Shown: positions 23,073-37,195, numbered from the stretch's first letter. The stretch is DNA of 64,000 nucleotides from Tubiluchus corallicola (GCA_030141605.1 JAQGDQ010000031.1:666001-730000), one strand, 5' to 3'. Notes: generated by a model from the sequence alone, not told the origin. Numbers and translations are program-made.

Positions 23073-24744
23073 AAGGTGATCGCAGAGACGACAGAGAGTC
23101 GGCAGAAAGGGGGACAAGGAAACAGAAAGAGAGGGAGAAAGAGAAACGAGGGAAGAGAAACAGATAAAAGAAAACTTTGCTCCTAACAAAAGGGCACTAT
23201 TGTTTGCCTAATTTTTGTAAATACCCCTATAAGCACATCCCCTTTATTACTGACACGCTGTTATGAATTCAGCTGTTTCAGAGACATGAACGATTAATTA
23301 CGAAAAAAGTGTTTTCCAGATTAGGAGAAAACTTGTGTAGAGCACGTTCCACGAATGCAGTAGCTCTTCTTTACATACTTCGGCTCGCTTCTAAGCCGTT
23401 ATTCTCATTTTTAGAATAATTAGTCTTTTCTCGAGAGTAGTAATTTGCAGAAATCCATTTTTCCCATTCTACATAATAAACACGATCTCTACGATCACCC
23501 TTATAATAAGACCATAATATTTATAATAGTTATGCTATAAGAAAAGACTACAATTGTCTTAGTGTCCTATTATGACTACACATTTATGAAGTTTCGTAAA
23601 CATAACACTAATAATGTCCCATAAAGAGTACAATATTCATTAAGTTTCATAAAGACTGCAATATTCATAATGTCTAGTAAAGAATTCGTTATTTATGAAG
23701 TCCTGCAAAATTTTGTTTCCCATAAACCAGAGCTGCGTGGCAAATTGCTAATAATCTCATGATACATCTCATATTTTACAAGATTGTTATATTTTTGTTT
23801 ATCGCAATCTAACTTAATAACCTATATTTTCGTATCACCTTTTCCTGTAATGGTTTTCAAATTTTGTTACTTCAGTTTTCTAATTTCTAATATTTCGTAG
23901 AAACTAGAGTTGTCTTTCATAGTTTTTCATCCAGTCACAACTTATTGAAAAATGGTAAATAAGGGCGACGTGTAAAGGACTTAATAGTCATATGTTGCTC
24001 TCGCATTTTTTTGTATTTTTTGTGTTTTGTTGTTATTCTGTCTTTTCGCACGTGTGCGAAAATAAAGAATTGAAATTCGCATTCGAGACTGCAAAGTTGT
24101 CAAGAAAAATCAATATAGGTGAAACTCCTGAAACCCCTGCTTTAAAGGGAATGGTGTTTTGTGGTACAAGTCCATTTATTTTGTGAGCAGGTGCGTTTAA
24201 CTGCGAAATTTTAACAATTTCTTGAACTCTCAAACCGTCCGTGACTGTTGTTCCTTGTGCTCAGTGCTCATCATAAAATCAATGTTTCCTGTACTCTTTA
24301 TATAAACACTTTATTGAGTTTTCTAGACTTTTGATGTTTATTCATCAAGAGTTTGTGTTTTATATCCCGTAAAATCAGATTGCTTCTGCGTCTTGAGCAC
24401 AAGTTCTTCTCGCCTGGTTACTTCTCATTTGCGTTTCCAAGTTGTAGAAGATATTTGGTTGCATGACCATAATATCAGCGCATTTTTGTCACAAAGGTGA
24501 CTAAATCCTCCTCGTTTTCAGTCTTTTTTGTTTCTCCTCTTTCCGTTTTTAGATCCCGAAGATTTACTTAATAGCTAGAATGTTGTGATGGTAAACATCG
24601 ATTGTTGCTGATTAGTTGTCTAGGAATTTTAGTTTTGTTATTCGTTCAGTTTTGAGTGAATTCCCGTTTAATAACAAATGACAACATCTTTTGTTTAAAA
24701 CGCAAAAAACACTCTTCGTAAATAAAGCTTGAAAAGTTCGTTTT
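23071..24744. other. Gene-free stretch with weak internal repetition
   Basis: Between about 23570 and 23710 phrases such as CATAATGTC, CATAAAGA and CAATATTCAT recur at about 35-bp spacing, an eroded tandem repeat. No gene was seen. Confidence 0.4.
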
Positions 24745-25122
24745 GAAATTTTGTATCATCTACACGCTGCCTTATTGTGCACAGAGCTTGTATTAGCAGC
24801 AATGCTGTATAAAACACGAAAATGTAGACTCCCGTGGTGACAGTCTGGCGCAGCCATTTTAATGGTGAATCGTTTGAAACCTTGCGTAAAGTTTAGGTAA
24901 CATTGCGTAAAATTTGAGAAAATAGTCAGAGCATTCTTACCGCACGCTTTGCTAACTAAGCAAAAGTATAAATTACTTCATCTTGTCAGTAAGATTAAAA
25001 ATACGTTTTTGGTGAGTCAGTGGTGCACATTGGGAAGGTGAGTCAGTGACATTTCAGCAGTTTGTGCAAACATTTTAAATTACTAAGAATTTTCTTTCCT
25101 AGTTATATAACTCTCAAGCAGG
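24745..25122 (+). repeat. Dispersed repeat family R2, copy 1
   Basis: Collinear with 30604-30672 plus 31497-31752. Shared blocks: CAGAGCTTGTATTAG followed by CAATGCTGTAT, then GCCATTTTAA, CCTTGCGTAAA, GCAAAAGTA, TGTCAGTAAGATTAA and TTTTTGG...CAGTGG. No coding capacity. Borders are approximate. Confidence 0.75.
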
Positions 25123-25270
25123 TACGCGTAATGCTAAGTAATATAAGTTTGGTTGAAAAGTTTTTTGTGACATACCGGTACTTTAAATTACCTTTTCTTC
25201 CTTTTTAATATTTCTGGTTGAATCATGTTAACGCACGAAACCAATGCTAATTTAAAATCTTAAAAATTTT

Positions 25271-25340
25271 GCATCTCTACTGGGACTCGAACCCAAAACT
25301 TTCTGTTTTTCGGGCAGCTATGATAAGCGACAACTTGGGA
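25271..25340 (-). repeat. tRNA-like sequence (B box intact)
   Basis: Minus strand carries TTTGGGTTCGAGTCCCAG, a consensus B box in a T arm. About 45 bases upstream is a weak A-box-like TCGCTTATCATAGCTGC. The anticodon arm is not convincing. Most likely a degenerate tRNA-derived SINE head. Confidence 0.4.
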
Positions 25341-26496
25341 AAGCAAGGTGGTGCATAACCGTCATTGTTATTTAGAAGCCGAAACCCAACATTTACCAGC
25401 GTATCACCTGAGAATTTACTTGTAAAATGTAACAACCTGGCGCGCACGCGTACAGATAAACACGAAACATGAGACAATCTTGTTTGCTTGCTCATCATTA
25501 AACCTGATTAGATGATATTACATTTATTATTCGCGCGTATCTAATTGCTAGTTTCCCGTTTGTTTACGATTTAAGGGAAAACTGCTCATACATAATTGAG
25601 CATTAGGTAAAAAAACAGGTGAATTTTTTCTGAACCCTCGCAAACTCGTGATTATTGTCTCAATAATGTACAGTAGGGCCTTTTCTGTGTCTTATCCCCA
25701 GAACTGTATCCCTGTGCAATTATCTACAAAACGTTCTGTTTCTCTTCTGAGTAAACCACAGAGATACTATTTCTTCGCGTATCTGACGTCTCCACTACAG
25801 TAGATACTTGAAAGTACCTGTCCCTTATCTGCTACTTCAGTATTATTGTCATCGCTTTATCTTGAACTCGTGTTATAGAGTAATTTTCTTAGTCGTTGTA
25901 AGTTTCTCATGACGAGTTCTGGTAGCATCCAGAATTTCTCTGTCCATGAAAAATGCATGGTAGCAATCTCATTTAACTTCTCTGTTTTTCAATGATACCA
26001 GTCCAGTTTTTTGTCCACTAATGTCTGAAATACGTCATATATCTTGAGTGAGCAATAAATTCCCCATAACTTTCTCGACTCGAGAATTCTTTAGAGCTTT
26101 CTGTAGTAGTTTAAGAGTTGTGGGTGTTTTACGGTTTCACCAAGTCACAGAGATTTATGGAGCGCGCAGTTACTTTCCCATTGTTGTTTTTAGACTCTGG
26201 TCGAGTTTAGACTTTCGCCTGAGATGCATTTTTCTTGACGTCCTTTTCGCCTTACATGCAAAGTTGATTGTCTCCATTTTTCACATCGTTAGGACGATTG
26301 TTCGGCGTATGTTAATCATTGTGACTTCGCTCACGACTATCTTTAAAGTTGAGCAGTGCTAGTTCTAGTATGTATATGAATGGTTGCGAGGTCGATACTG
26401 CGGCTAGTCTGTTTACTATATCGGTTTGTTAATCTACGTTCAGATTTCTGTTCGTCTTAAATTGGCCATTTTTTATTTTCATTTTTCACATGTACA
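25341..26496. other. Gene-free stretch
   Basis: The plus-strand 104-codon frame at 26048-26362 has no start ATG in good context, no domain and no family likeness. Not called. Confidence 0.4.
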
Positions 26497-26692
26497 CATG
26501 AACACCCACGCAGACGCGCACGTACTTGCACCCCCACGCACACGCAGACGCGCACGTACTTTCACCCACACGCGTACACGCGGACGCGCAGCAGACGCGC
26601 ACGTACTTGCACCCACACGCACACGCAGCAGACGCGCACGTACTTGCACCCACACGCACACGCAGACGCGCACGTACTTGCACCCACACGCG
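26497..26692. repeat. GC/CpG-rich minisatellite, units of about 34-37 bp
   Basis: About five units built on CAGACGCGCACGTACTTGCA followed by CCCACACGCACACG. Length varies because CAG triplets and CACG tetramers are gained or lost. It is much richer in GC and CpG than its surroundings. Reading frames open in several registers on both strands only because the repeat lacks stops. Confidence 0.93.
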
Positions 26693-28890
26693 AACATTAT
26701 TTATTCTCTTATGCGTGATATAACTGTTTTAATGTTTTTTGTATGTGGCTTTTATGTTAAAATAACGTGATCTAATCTAATTTAATAAACACCCGTTAGT
26801 TTACTGCTTTTGAGAATTACCTGTAGTGTGTTTTACTTAGTTATTAAAGCGAGAATAACTCACTTTTAATTACAACTCTGACAAGATTCACAATAACTTG
26901 TTTGTTAAAATCTACGGTCATATAGAACCTACTTCACAACGCAAGTGGCAATTATAACCTTTCAGGATAGCATTTTATTAGTCTTCTTTCGCTAGCATTA
27001 TCGTTACTTATTTGAGATAACTTACATGCTTACAAATACGGCAAAGGCGCTTTATTTACAACGCGTTAACCAAAATGATACACATGGATGCTTTATATGC
27101 TCCTTGCTTCAACTTAATGCGTGTAATGCAATTAAAATTCTGAGCATTAAGTTGTTTACGTAATCAGAATCCGTTGTGCAAATTTGAATTGTTTATCTAT
27201 TGCCCCGCGTGCTTTTACAGAATCAGTTGAAAAGCATTTAGTCAGCCTGGCAGGTAATTTTAATGGCTTGAATAATGATTTCTGTCCTTTGCGCTGTTAT
27301 TGAAAGAAGAATGTTCAAGATTTTTGTCGAAACTTAATCCGTTTCCTGTCTACAACGGCTTGATTAAGTCTAGGGATCTGAACGGAGTAGGATTTTTGTG
27401 TTGACATCGAGAAAATGATATTGAAATAATCACATGACACTATACCATAATCTTTGGCTGTCCAGGCAAGCTTTTGGCCACTCATACATCTTTTATATTA
27501 TATGATACAGACAGTCTTTTTGACTTCAATAATGACACATTTGGTGCCGTGGTTGTGAAACATTACCTAGATGATTTCTGTGAAAAAGCAATATTTTTTA
27601 TTTACGTAAAGTTGTAAACCAAACGATACAGCTTTAATAAAACAAAACAACCTAGCGGCATTTCTGATAACTAAAAATCTACAAAAACATGCTAAAGTAA
27701 TTATTTCAATAAGTGCTAGTTGAGATTTCATTTTTTCGCGAGAAAGCGGCAGTATATCTCAAATACAGCAAGCCTTGATGAATAATTCATTCTAAGACTA
27801 ACTTTTTTGCCACCGGTGAACCAAGTTTTAACATTTGTCAGTGATTTGCAGTGAAAAGTTCATCGACGCAAGAAGGAAGGAACGGACATGTGACTGGCAG
27901 AAAATCCTTCACATATTGCAAGGACAAGAACTGACTTTGCATGTATTTTGCTACAAATCTGTCTAAATGTTTCTTCAAGCGTAAATTTTTGTGTTACGAG
28001 GTTTTTTTTATTAGCATCCGCCAATGATGTCAGTAATAAAATTTGACGTCATTATAGGTCTTTTGATCGGTTATTTATATTAAAAGCGACCATAAATCGG
28101 CTGTTGAACCGAATTTTTGCTGGTTGGTCACAAATGACAAGCGTCTGTGAGGTGTTTCACTGTCTAACTATGGTTAAATGACAGACTGGATGACTGAGTG
28201 ACTGACTGGCTGAGCCGGTAAACTAACTGAGGTATAGTCTCTCAGGCACTCACTTGAGTGACTGAAACTTTTGAACAAATACGTATACTCGAGACATGCT
28301 AAAGGGTTGACTTGTCATAAGACGCTAAATAGTTTTTAGTTGAACAAACTTAAGAATCATGGAAAGAGGAAAATTCTAAATAAAAAATAATTGCAATTAG
28401 CTTGCAAAAGAAGAGTTTAGACATTAAAATTTATCCAAATTGTTTCTTGTAATATTTCGCAATATTAAATGTTTTGCGTCGGATTCCTCTTTTTTCGTAT
28501 TTATTTTCTAATGTGAGATTGATTACTTGGAATTTTTTGAATAAATGTATAGTAATTAATCTTTGAGTAATTATATCATAAGTAAGTCCGTTTCTTATTT
28601 CCAAAAATCCAACGACGCTAAAGTGTTTTTTCGTGTGTTCTAGAATAAGTTATTAAATTTTTGGGGGAATCTGATTTAAAACTCTTACCTGAGTAACACA
28701 CATGCTTTTATCCTGGTAAATTTTAATACAATAGTCTCAGGGTTACCACAGTTAAACGCACACCACGTTCAAACACACCGTGCGGTGTAGAAGTAAGCTT
28801 CAGTATTGAAGCCAGACGAGACAGGTCAGTGCGTTTCCACCCATGCGTCTGCATGTGACGTGTCACGCAGGTCAGATAGATCTCACTCGT
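26693..28890. other. Gene-free stretch
   Basis: Nothing recognised beyond short TGAC/CTGA-rich low complexity at about 28180-28260. Confidence 0.4.
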
Positions 28891-28929
28891 GTGCGTGCGT
28901 GCGTGCGTGCGTGTGTGTGTGTGTGTGTG
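28889..28929. repeat. (GCGT)n/(GT)n microsatellite
   Basis: GTGCGTGCGTGCG grading into a short GT run. Confidence 0.95.
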
Positions 28930-29286
28930 ACGTGCCACTTGCTAACGTCAGGTGGAGCTAACGTAACGTCATGTACATCGGGCTAATTAGGGTACAGGTA
29001 TAATTAGAAATTAAATCGTATGCTGCAAATATTAAACACAAAAATTACGGAGATGATTGTAATGAATTTTCTTTTAATTGTTTGTTTGTTTGATTGATCA
29101 GTGGTTCGATCGGTTGTTTGGTTGTTTGTTTTGTTTGTATGCTTTTTTTACTTTCTGTTCATTGTTAAGTTTAATAGCTATAGTGAGCCATGCCATTCAG
29201 TCACTCAATTACTGTACTGTCAATTAGTCACCCAGTCATTTAGTCACTTAATCAGTCAGTCAGTCGTTCATTCAATTCGTTATTAC

Positions 29287-29735
29287 TAAATATTGTTGTC
29301 ATCCTTCTGTCTCGGAAGACAATGGAGTGTGCGCCAAGAGAGTCAGTTATTGATCAAATTGATGGAGCCGCAGCGTCGACTGTGGCTGAGCAGTCCGATC
29401 CTTGATCCACTGGAGTGGCCTCTCCAGAGCGCACGCCTGGGCAAGGTGTATGGAGATCCTGAGTTGCCCAGACAACAGGAACCCCCTCTCTTCCTTCCTG
29501 GTGTAGTTCAAAGGAAACCGGAGCGATACGTTTGGCACCAGGTTGGCTGCAGGAGCTGCCGGAGTCAGTGAGCATGCTGCACTGGTCCGCCTTCGGGGAT
29601 CCACTCCTGATTTGGAAGGTTTACTCCTCTACACATGGCCGTTGGGTCACTTGACCTCCCCGCCCTCTAGCCGTTGGCTGCTTGTACAGCTCCTCCGCCT
29701 AGTGTCGAGATACAGTCACTGTGTTACTAAATAAA
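29287..29735. repeat. GC-rich island, probable non-autonomous dispersed element or processed fragment
   Basis: About 450 bp with base composition and CpG content unlike the AT-rich flanks and with abrupt edges: it starts near GTTGTCATCCTTCTGTCTCG and ends near AGTCACTGTGTTACTAAATA. Open frames exist on both strands (92 codons plus at 29293; 85 and 73 codons minus). None shows a domain, and the overlap suggests GC-driven openness. The 3' end TAAATAAA could be a retroposon-type tail. No TIRs or target duplication found. I do not recognise the family. A pseudogene fragment or a SINE body are the alternatives. Confidence 0.45.
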
Positions 29736-29808
29736 TGCAGTGATGAAATTTACAACAGCCTCTGTCTAGCCATTTTTGTGAATACAGTAGTAATATCGTT
29801 GGCTAAAG

Positions 29809-29931
29809 TTTACAATTCCCCACACACAAGAAATTAGTTCGTTAAGCGGATTAAAATTAGGGTTAGGATTAGGATTAGGGCTGGGTTAGGACGAGGGTTT
29901 AGGGTATTCGAACCGTATGGAAAATTGTAAA
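29809..29931 (+). mobile_element. Short TIR element with telomere-like core, copy 1
   Basis: 123 bp. Ends TTTACAATTCC and GGAAAATTGTAAA are inverted repeats. After CACACACAAGAAATTAGTTC and GTTAAGCGGATTA comes a core of TTAGGG/TTAGGA repeats (about eight units, some degenerate). The same order, inverted, is found at 49042-49194. No coding capacity. Confidence 0.75.
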
Positions 29932-30603
29932 ATCCTTGCATATCGTTTTCTGCCACATATATGTATAGTATGTACATATGCCTTAAGTTCATTTACGTTA
30001 TTGTTATGTTAGTGTGTTACGGTTTAATTAAACAACGGAATTAGAACGGATGATTTTTTTTTAGCAGGAAGCTAAGATTAAACGGTATTAAATCGTATTT
30101 TCGGAGTTGCCAGATAACACAGCTGAGACGATACAGCATAGATGACATTTATTAAACGTCTTAGAGCACCATTTCTGCATTTTGCTTTAATAGGTTTATA
30201 GGTGCGTTTGCTCCTAATTATTTTGCCTTTCTATAGCGTCCTAATCAGCTTCAAAGCATTTCAAGTGCAAGCATGGCGTAAATAATTCAGTAGATAAATC
30301 ACAATTTTACGCCAAACGTTCTTTTGGGAAGGCTGTTTGTGGAGAAAAGGGGAAAAGGGGAGTTACGGTCCTCTGTCTAGTAAAATAAGTATGCTCTAAA
30401 TTAAATAAGTAGATCATTAATTTACACATTACCCTGCTTAACCAAGATCGTATGTAGCTAATTAAAGGTGTGCAGGATGATTTTAGACATAAACTGTAAC
30501 CATGTTCACGGGAGAAACTTGAAAATTATTTTTTACTTTAAACTTTACTTCAATTCGTAAAAGTTAAAGGACAAGAAAACAGAATTCTTACACAAAAGCT
30601 ACA
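29932..30603. other. Gene-free stretch
   Basis: Nothing recognised. Confidence 0.4.
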
Positions 30604-30852
30604 AAAATCGTCTGTGACCTAGATGATGTCTTATTACGCGCAGAGCTTGTATTAGTACCAATGCTGTATCAAACTTCAGCATTTAATTTAAGTTAGGACT
30701 CCATGTGTGCGTAACGCGTGATTCATGATCAGTAATCCTAGATGCTGTCTTATTGCGCGCAGAGCATGTATTAGTACTAATGCGATGATTCCATGTAGGA
30801 CCCCATGTGTGCGTAACGCGTGGTTCATGTTCAGTAATCCTAGATGCGTATT
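30604..30852 (+). repeat. R2 copy 2, 5' part, with internal 102-bp duplication
   Basis: 30640-30672 matches R2 copy 1 (CAGAGCTTGTATTAG, CAATGCTGTAT). A 102-bp-period duplication follows. GGACTCCATGTGTGCGTAAC at 30696 and GGACCCCATGTGTGCGTAAC at 30798 each continue through CGCGTG.TTCATG.TCAGTA and ATCCTAGATGC. Part of the R2 unit (TGTCTTATTGCGCGCAGAGC) is repeated between them. Confidence 0.75.
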
Positions 30853-31496
30853 GACTGTTTCAGTGTGTTGTAAATTCTATGCGTGTTAGCAAAGCTCCCA
30901 ACGCTCTTTCCGCCATGTTTGGGTGCCATGCGTAAAAATAGGAAGTAATTTTTGGAAGCCACATCCCTGGGGAGGATTTCAGCGCGAGAATGACCAAGAA
31001 ATAATAACGGCGATGGCATTAACTAGACGGAGAAATTCAAAAGACAGCAAAGGTTTGGGTGCATAACATTTTACAGTGGAGAGAACAATACGGTGTGTAT
31101 CTCCGCTTAGAGAAAGAACTGCAACTAGATGCAGAACAATATAATTATAAGCTTCTACCTCCCAAAAACTCAAGTGGAAGAAACTTTAATGTGCGTAGGT
31201 CCTTAAGTGACCAAAATCCACCTGACTAGGAAGCCATTCAGCGAAAATGATCACCAGAAACGTGAAATCTCGCTAAATCACCTAGGCAACAGGTGCTTCC
31301 TTTCAGCGTATTGCTGCGCGATGCGTATATTGACGATAGCGATTACGTTCGAGTGAACACGAACCACGTATCACGCATTAGGTGCGCATGAAAACACTTT
31401 CACGTATATAAATACAAACTGTTGTATACGCATCACTTGTACATGCAATCCTATCTTTACGCGTACATGGAATCCTATCTAAAAACTCCCGGGCTG
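30853..31496. other. Sequence separating the two parts of R2 copy 2
   Basis: About 640 bp absent from R2 copy 1, so either an insertion here or a deletion there. It is somewhat CpG-rich. No gene or TIR was recognised. Confidence 0.35.
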
Positions 31497-31752
31497 ATCG
31501 CTAAGCTCTGCCATTTTAACAGTAAGTGATTTGAAACAAACAAATTTAAATCATAACCTTGCGTAAATTTCAGAAAAACAATCAGAGAATTCGTAACGCA
31601 CTTCACTAATTTAGCAAAAGTACAATTTACTTTATCTGTCAGTAAGATTAATATTGTATTTTTGGTTCAGCCAGTGGCGTTTTATCAACTACCGCAAACG
31701 TTAAATTATTAAAAAATTTATTTTCAATTATATGTGCTTTTCAAACAGGTAA
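31497..31752 (+). repeat. R2 copy 2, 3' part
   Basis: Collinear with 24850-25122: GCCATTTTAA, then TTGAAAC, CCTTGCGTAAA, GCAAAAGTA, TGTCAGTAAGATTAA and TTTTTGGT. Confidence 0.7.
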
Positions 31753-33462
<1,710 letters not shown>

Positions 33463-33500
33463 GAGGAGAGGGAGAAAGAGGGGGAGACAGAGAGGAAGAG

Positions 33501-35821
33501 GAATTAAATTAGTGGGCGAGTTATTCATGAAACGTCCTATGGTTTTCATCGGGAATTATTGTTCATCATTGTAATTAATTTGCTTTCAGATTGGTTTTTA
33601 GATATTGAAAATTCTAAATTAATTAATTCTGACTTGCCACAGTTCATACCTAAAATTCTGAAATTATTAATATTCATACATTTCGCCCAGTGTTAAGTTG
33701 TCATTTTTCCACATTAATCCGCGAGTGATAATTATTGCCTCGAAGTTTTTCACAAACCTGTGATAATTGTCTGCGTTTTTCCATTTGTTGGCTTCTCATA
33801 ATTTTAGTGTTTCGCCAATTTCTGGGTTAATATGATACTAGTTATCCAGTTTCGTAATTTTCGCATATTCATAAATAATTACCTGCAATTATGATCTGGT
33901 TTTCATTTCTATAGACACACAAGAACCAACCCAGAATCTGTAGTACTTAGTGTAGTGCTCAGTCAGTGTTAGAAACAAGTTGCAAAATTGGCCAAAAAAT
34001 CAAAATAAATAACTACTGCGATTAAACAACGTGTTTGCGAGTATTTTTCCGGTTTACGGTTTTTTATTGATCTGTTTGAAGGCAGCTTTTGTTTTTAGAC
34101 ATGCACGCCACATTATTAATAGATTTCTTCCAGGTTTAAAACTGTGTTATTCACAGTTTTACCTGGCGAATTTCACCAGGTACATTATAATCTTAGGCAT
34201 CTGTTTCTGTACTTATACTAGTACCAAGCTAGAATTTTTGGCACCTCAACGGGAAAGTAATCCAGAGGATACTAAAATTCTTTGAAAACGAACATCGGTC
34301 TCTGATAGACATAGTTTGTTAGCAACAGAAAACATTGCACTGATAATATAAAGCGCAATAAGAATAACAGGCTTTCGTGATTCGTATGTTTTTAGACTTT
34401 TCAGCCAAAATAATTGTAGATATCTTGTTGATTCGGACAAGGCAATCTATTATTCCTTACTCATCAACTAGAAACCGTAGGCGGTCCACGGAGTTTTAAA
34501 ATTAATTTAGAAGGAAAATGGGGTGCAGTCAGCGTACAGCAATGTAGTATAAATGAAATTACTTGTTGCTCGCCTAAGAAAGTAACATCCCATTAATTAT
34601 TAGCCTGCAATTTTACAATACGTTTGTATAGTACACGAATAACACGAAAGTATGGGGCCGGCGTGTATCATTCTATGAAATTTTTTTAATCTATCTTGTC
34701 TTTGGTTCAATCCTACATCAGCAAGATGCCCCTTTTGATTAATATCTTTCTAATTCGAAATTCAAGAAAATCGATTGAATGAGAGGCAGTCGTCATTAAC
34801 TTGCTCTACAAATCATTAGGTCTTTCCTGTTTCTCCCGTAACAAAAAATCTATTGTTTCCAATACTGCGTAGGTAAAAGAAAAGTAAATTATTTGTTTAA
34901 TAAAAAGTAAAAAGCTGAACTAATTTACTTCCTCTCGTTTTAGCAGGCTATAAAATAAACTAGGTGTTGAAATGGTTCGGTGGTTAGTATTTCGGGCTGA
35001 GTTTGGGATTTTGTTTTGGCATATTGATGTAAACCTTCAAATTGCGACGAATTTGCGAATCTTTAGATTTAGTGTTACAGTTTGTAGAGCTGACAAACTT
35101 CTAACTTCGTTTAAAAACACATTTATTAAAGCTGATATAAAAAAACAAGTAGCTTTTAACAAAATAAAGCAACAAATTTCCTCGCCATAACTCTGGCGTT
35201 CTGGTAATCTGCACACTCTTTTTTTTGCTCTCCTCTGCTCCGTCTTCCTAATTTGCCCAACTAGTTCACTAATCAAGCCATATTATATCTATGACTCAAG
35301 TACAGCTTAGTCAAGCGCAACATTAGAACTGGCAGTTTTGCTGCTTTTGCATATACCACAGTCCAGAAATACCTATTCAAAGTACACGTCAGATCGATGT
35401 TTAAAAGAACAGTCTCATTAAAGCAATGAAACCGATACTGCTCTAGTAATGAAAATTGTGTGACACAATTTCTTGAAAAAAGGCTTTACGAAATTTGCAC
35501 GAAAATCTCGCGGATTTGCAGTTTTCCCGCTTAGACAGCTTTAAATCTTGTTTATTTTGACGAGTGCATTTTCTCATTTGGCGCAGCATGAGTTTCGCTA
35601 ACTTTGGTGATTGCTGCACTATAAACAGCGACCTCAATCTCCAATAAACGGCGCTGACTATAAAAATTGACTGATGTGTTGCTGGCAGCACTCCAGGGTT
35701 AACAAATCTGCACTTGACTTCTCGGCAATTATTTTACAGTGAGAGTCATTGTTTGAGTTGTCGAGAAGTTAAGCACTTAGTAGGTGAAAGGAATGAAAGC
35801 TGTACGCCGTTTAGAATCCAT
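33501..35821. other. Gene-free stretch
   Basis: Short frames (60-84 codons) only, none with recognisable features. Confidence 0.4.
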
Positions 35822-36220
35822 TCCATTGTTTCTTTGCAATTACACCACCACCAGCAACTGTAAATTTTTTATAGTTTGCTTTAACGACCAAAACTTTAAC
35901 AAATAATTGACGTTTATATTGTATATTAAAAAGATTTCTTACTTTGTCTTCACTCATTTTATGCATGCATATATCCACACTTTTATTTTAATCGTTCTTA
36001 TTTTATTCGAAACTACTATTTACCCCATTGTTTGCTTTCCATTACACCATCACGAGCAGCTGTAGATTTTTATTATTTGTTTTAACGACCCAGAACTTTA
36101 ACAAATATTTCGTGTTTGTACCATATAATTAAAAGATTTCTTACTTTATCTTCACCTATTTTATACATTAAAATATCCATATTCTTATTTTATTCGCTTT
36201 TGTGTTGCTGTTTATTTTAA
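35822..36220 (+). repeat. Diverged tandem duplication, period about 203 bp
   Basis: Copy 1 starts CCATTGTTTCTTTGCAATTA at about 35824 and copy 2 starts CCATTGTTTGCTTTCCATTA at about 36026. Both continue in order with CACCA, AGC.ACTGTA or AGCTGTAGA, TTTAACGACC, ACTTTAACAAATA and AAAAGATTTCTTACTTT.TCT. Many substitutions separate them, so the duplication is old. Confidence 0.85.
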
Positions 36221-37092
36221 AATTAGAGAAAAACATCCTTTCCAGCCCATCGCAAAACTCGCTGTAGATGAATTTTTCGAGACGCTGGCAATATGAGATT
36301 CAATCAGCATCATTTGTGTGTGAATTTCAAGGAACGTTTTAGCGTTGTTAAGTTTTATAGGCTTTGAGCAAAGAAAAACTCAAGGGCAAAACAAATGACG
36401 TTCTAATGCAGCAACTAGGAGTAATTAGGAGACGGTTGAAAGGAAAGGTCTGCACGGCTGTAAAGAAATAACTGAAATAGTGCACAATTTTGCTGAATTC
36501 TATAGTTAATTACGATCTAAAAGTAATCGCATCTAGGCCCGCGCGTGCGATTAGCGATTATTTAACTATCGTCTTTTCTTTGACGTGTGTGTAAGGCTAA
36601 CGCATCCGCGTGTGTAGACTGTCGAGCACTCAATCGTCAGTGTCATTCAAAAATTATGAGGAAAATCGTGGCCGATATTAAAATTGAATCTTGATAACCC
36701 AGTAAGAGAGCATATTTTTGTCGTTAGCTCTCCATATCATTCAACTGTTTTGTATTTTGGTTGATATTGCAATAGAGAATAGATTTTCAACTCCGTAATG
36801 TGTCTTACATAGTACAAGATTTCTATTTGTCACACTGTTCCAGTGCAATTCCAAACGTTTTTCTGATATTATTTACATAAAAATCGATACGTTTGACTCG
36901 ACTTTAAAGGTGAAGTGCATTTAGATGTACACAAATACTTTACTATACGTTAAGCCCTTTAGCTTATTTCTTTTGTAAAATTAAAGATTCCAAAGTTAAA
37001 TCCTTCATTGCTCATGATTGCTGGTCTTGGTTTGTACACGGAGTGAGGTGAGGTGAACCTACAAATGCACTGTGCCTAGATCGGCAAGGTCA
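36221..37092. other. Gene-free stretch
   Basis: Nothing recognised. Confidence 0.4.
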
Positions 37093-37195
37093 TTCAATAA
37101 TAGTGAAGGTAGTGATGATGATGTTGATGATGGCTGCGGCGGCAGTGGCAGTGGTCGTAGTGATAATGATGTTGAAAATGATGATGATGATGCTG
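37093..37195. repeat. (GAT)n-type degenerate microsatellite
   Basis: GAT/GGT/GGC triplets. The open frame here is low complexity. Confidence 0.85.

Noticed and set aside
26048-26362. 104-codon plus-strand frame
   Set aside because: No ATG in good context, no domain, composition like random AT-rich DNA.
26426-26770. 114-codon frame and overlapping minus frames with CxC-like or His-Thr repeats
   Set aside because: The minisatellite opens several registers at once. No signal peptide or family match outside the repeat.
29293-29604. Protein-coding gene in the GC-rich island
   Set aside because: Frames of similar length on both strands and no recognisable family; GC-driven lack of stops is the simpler reading.
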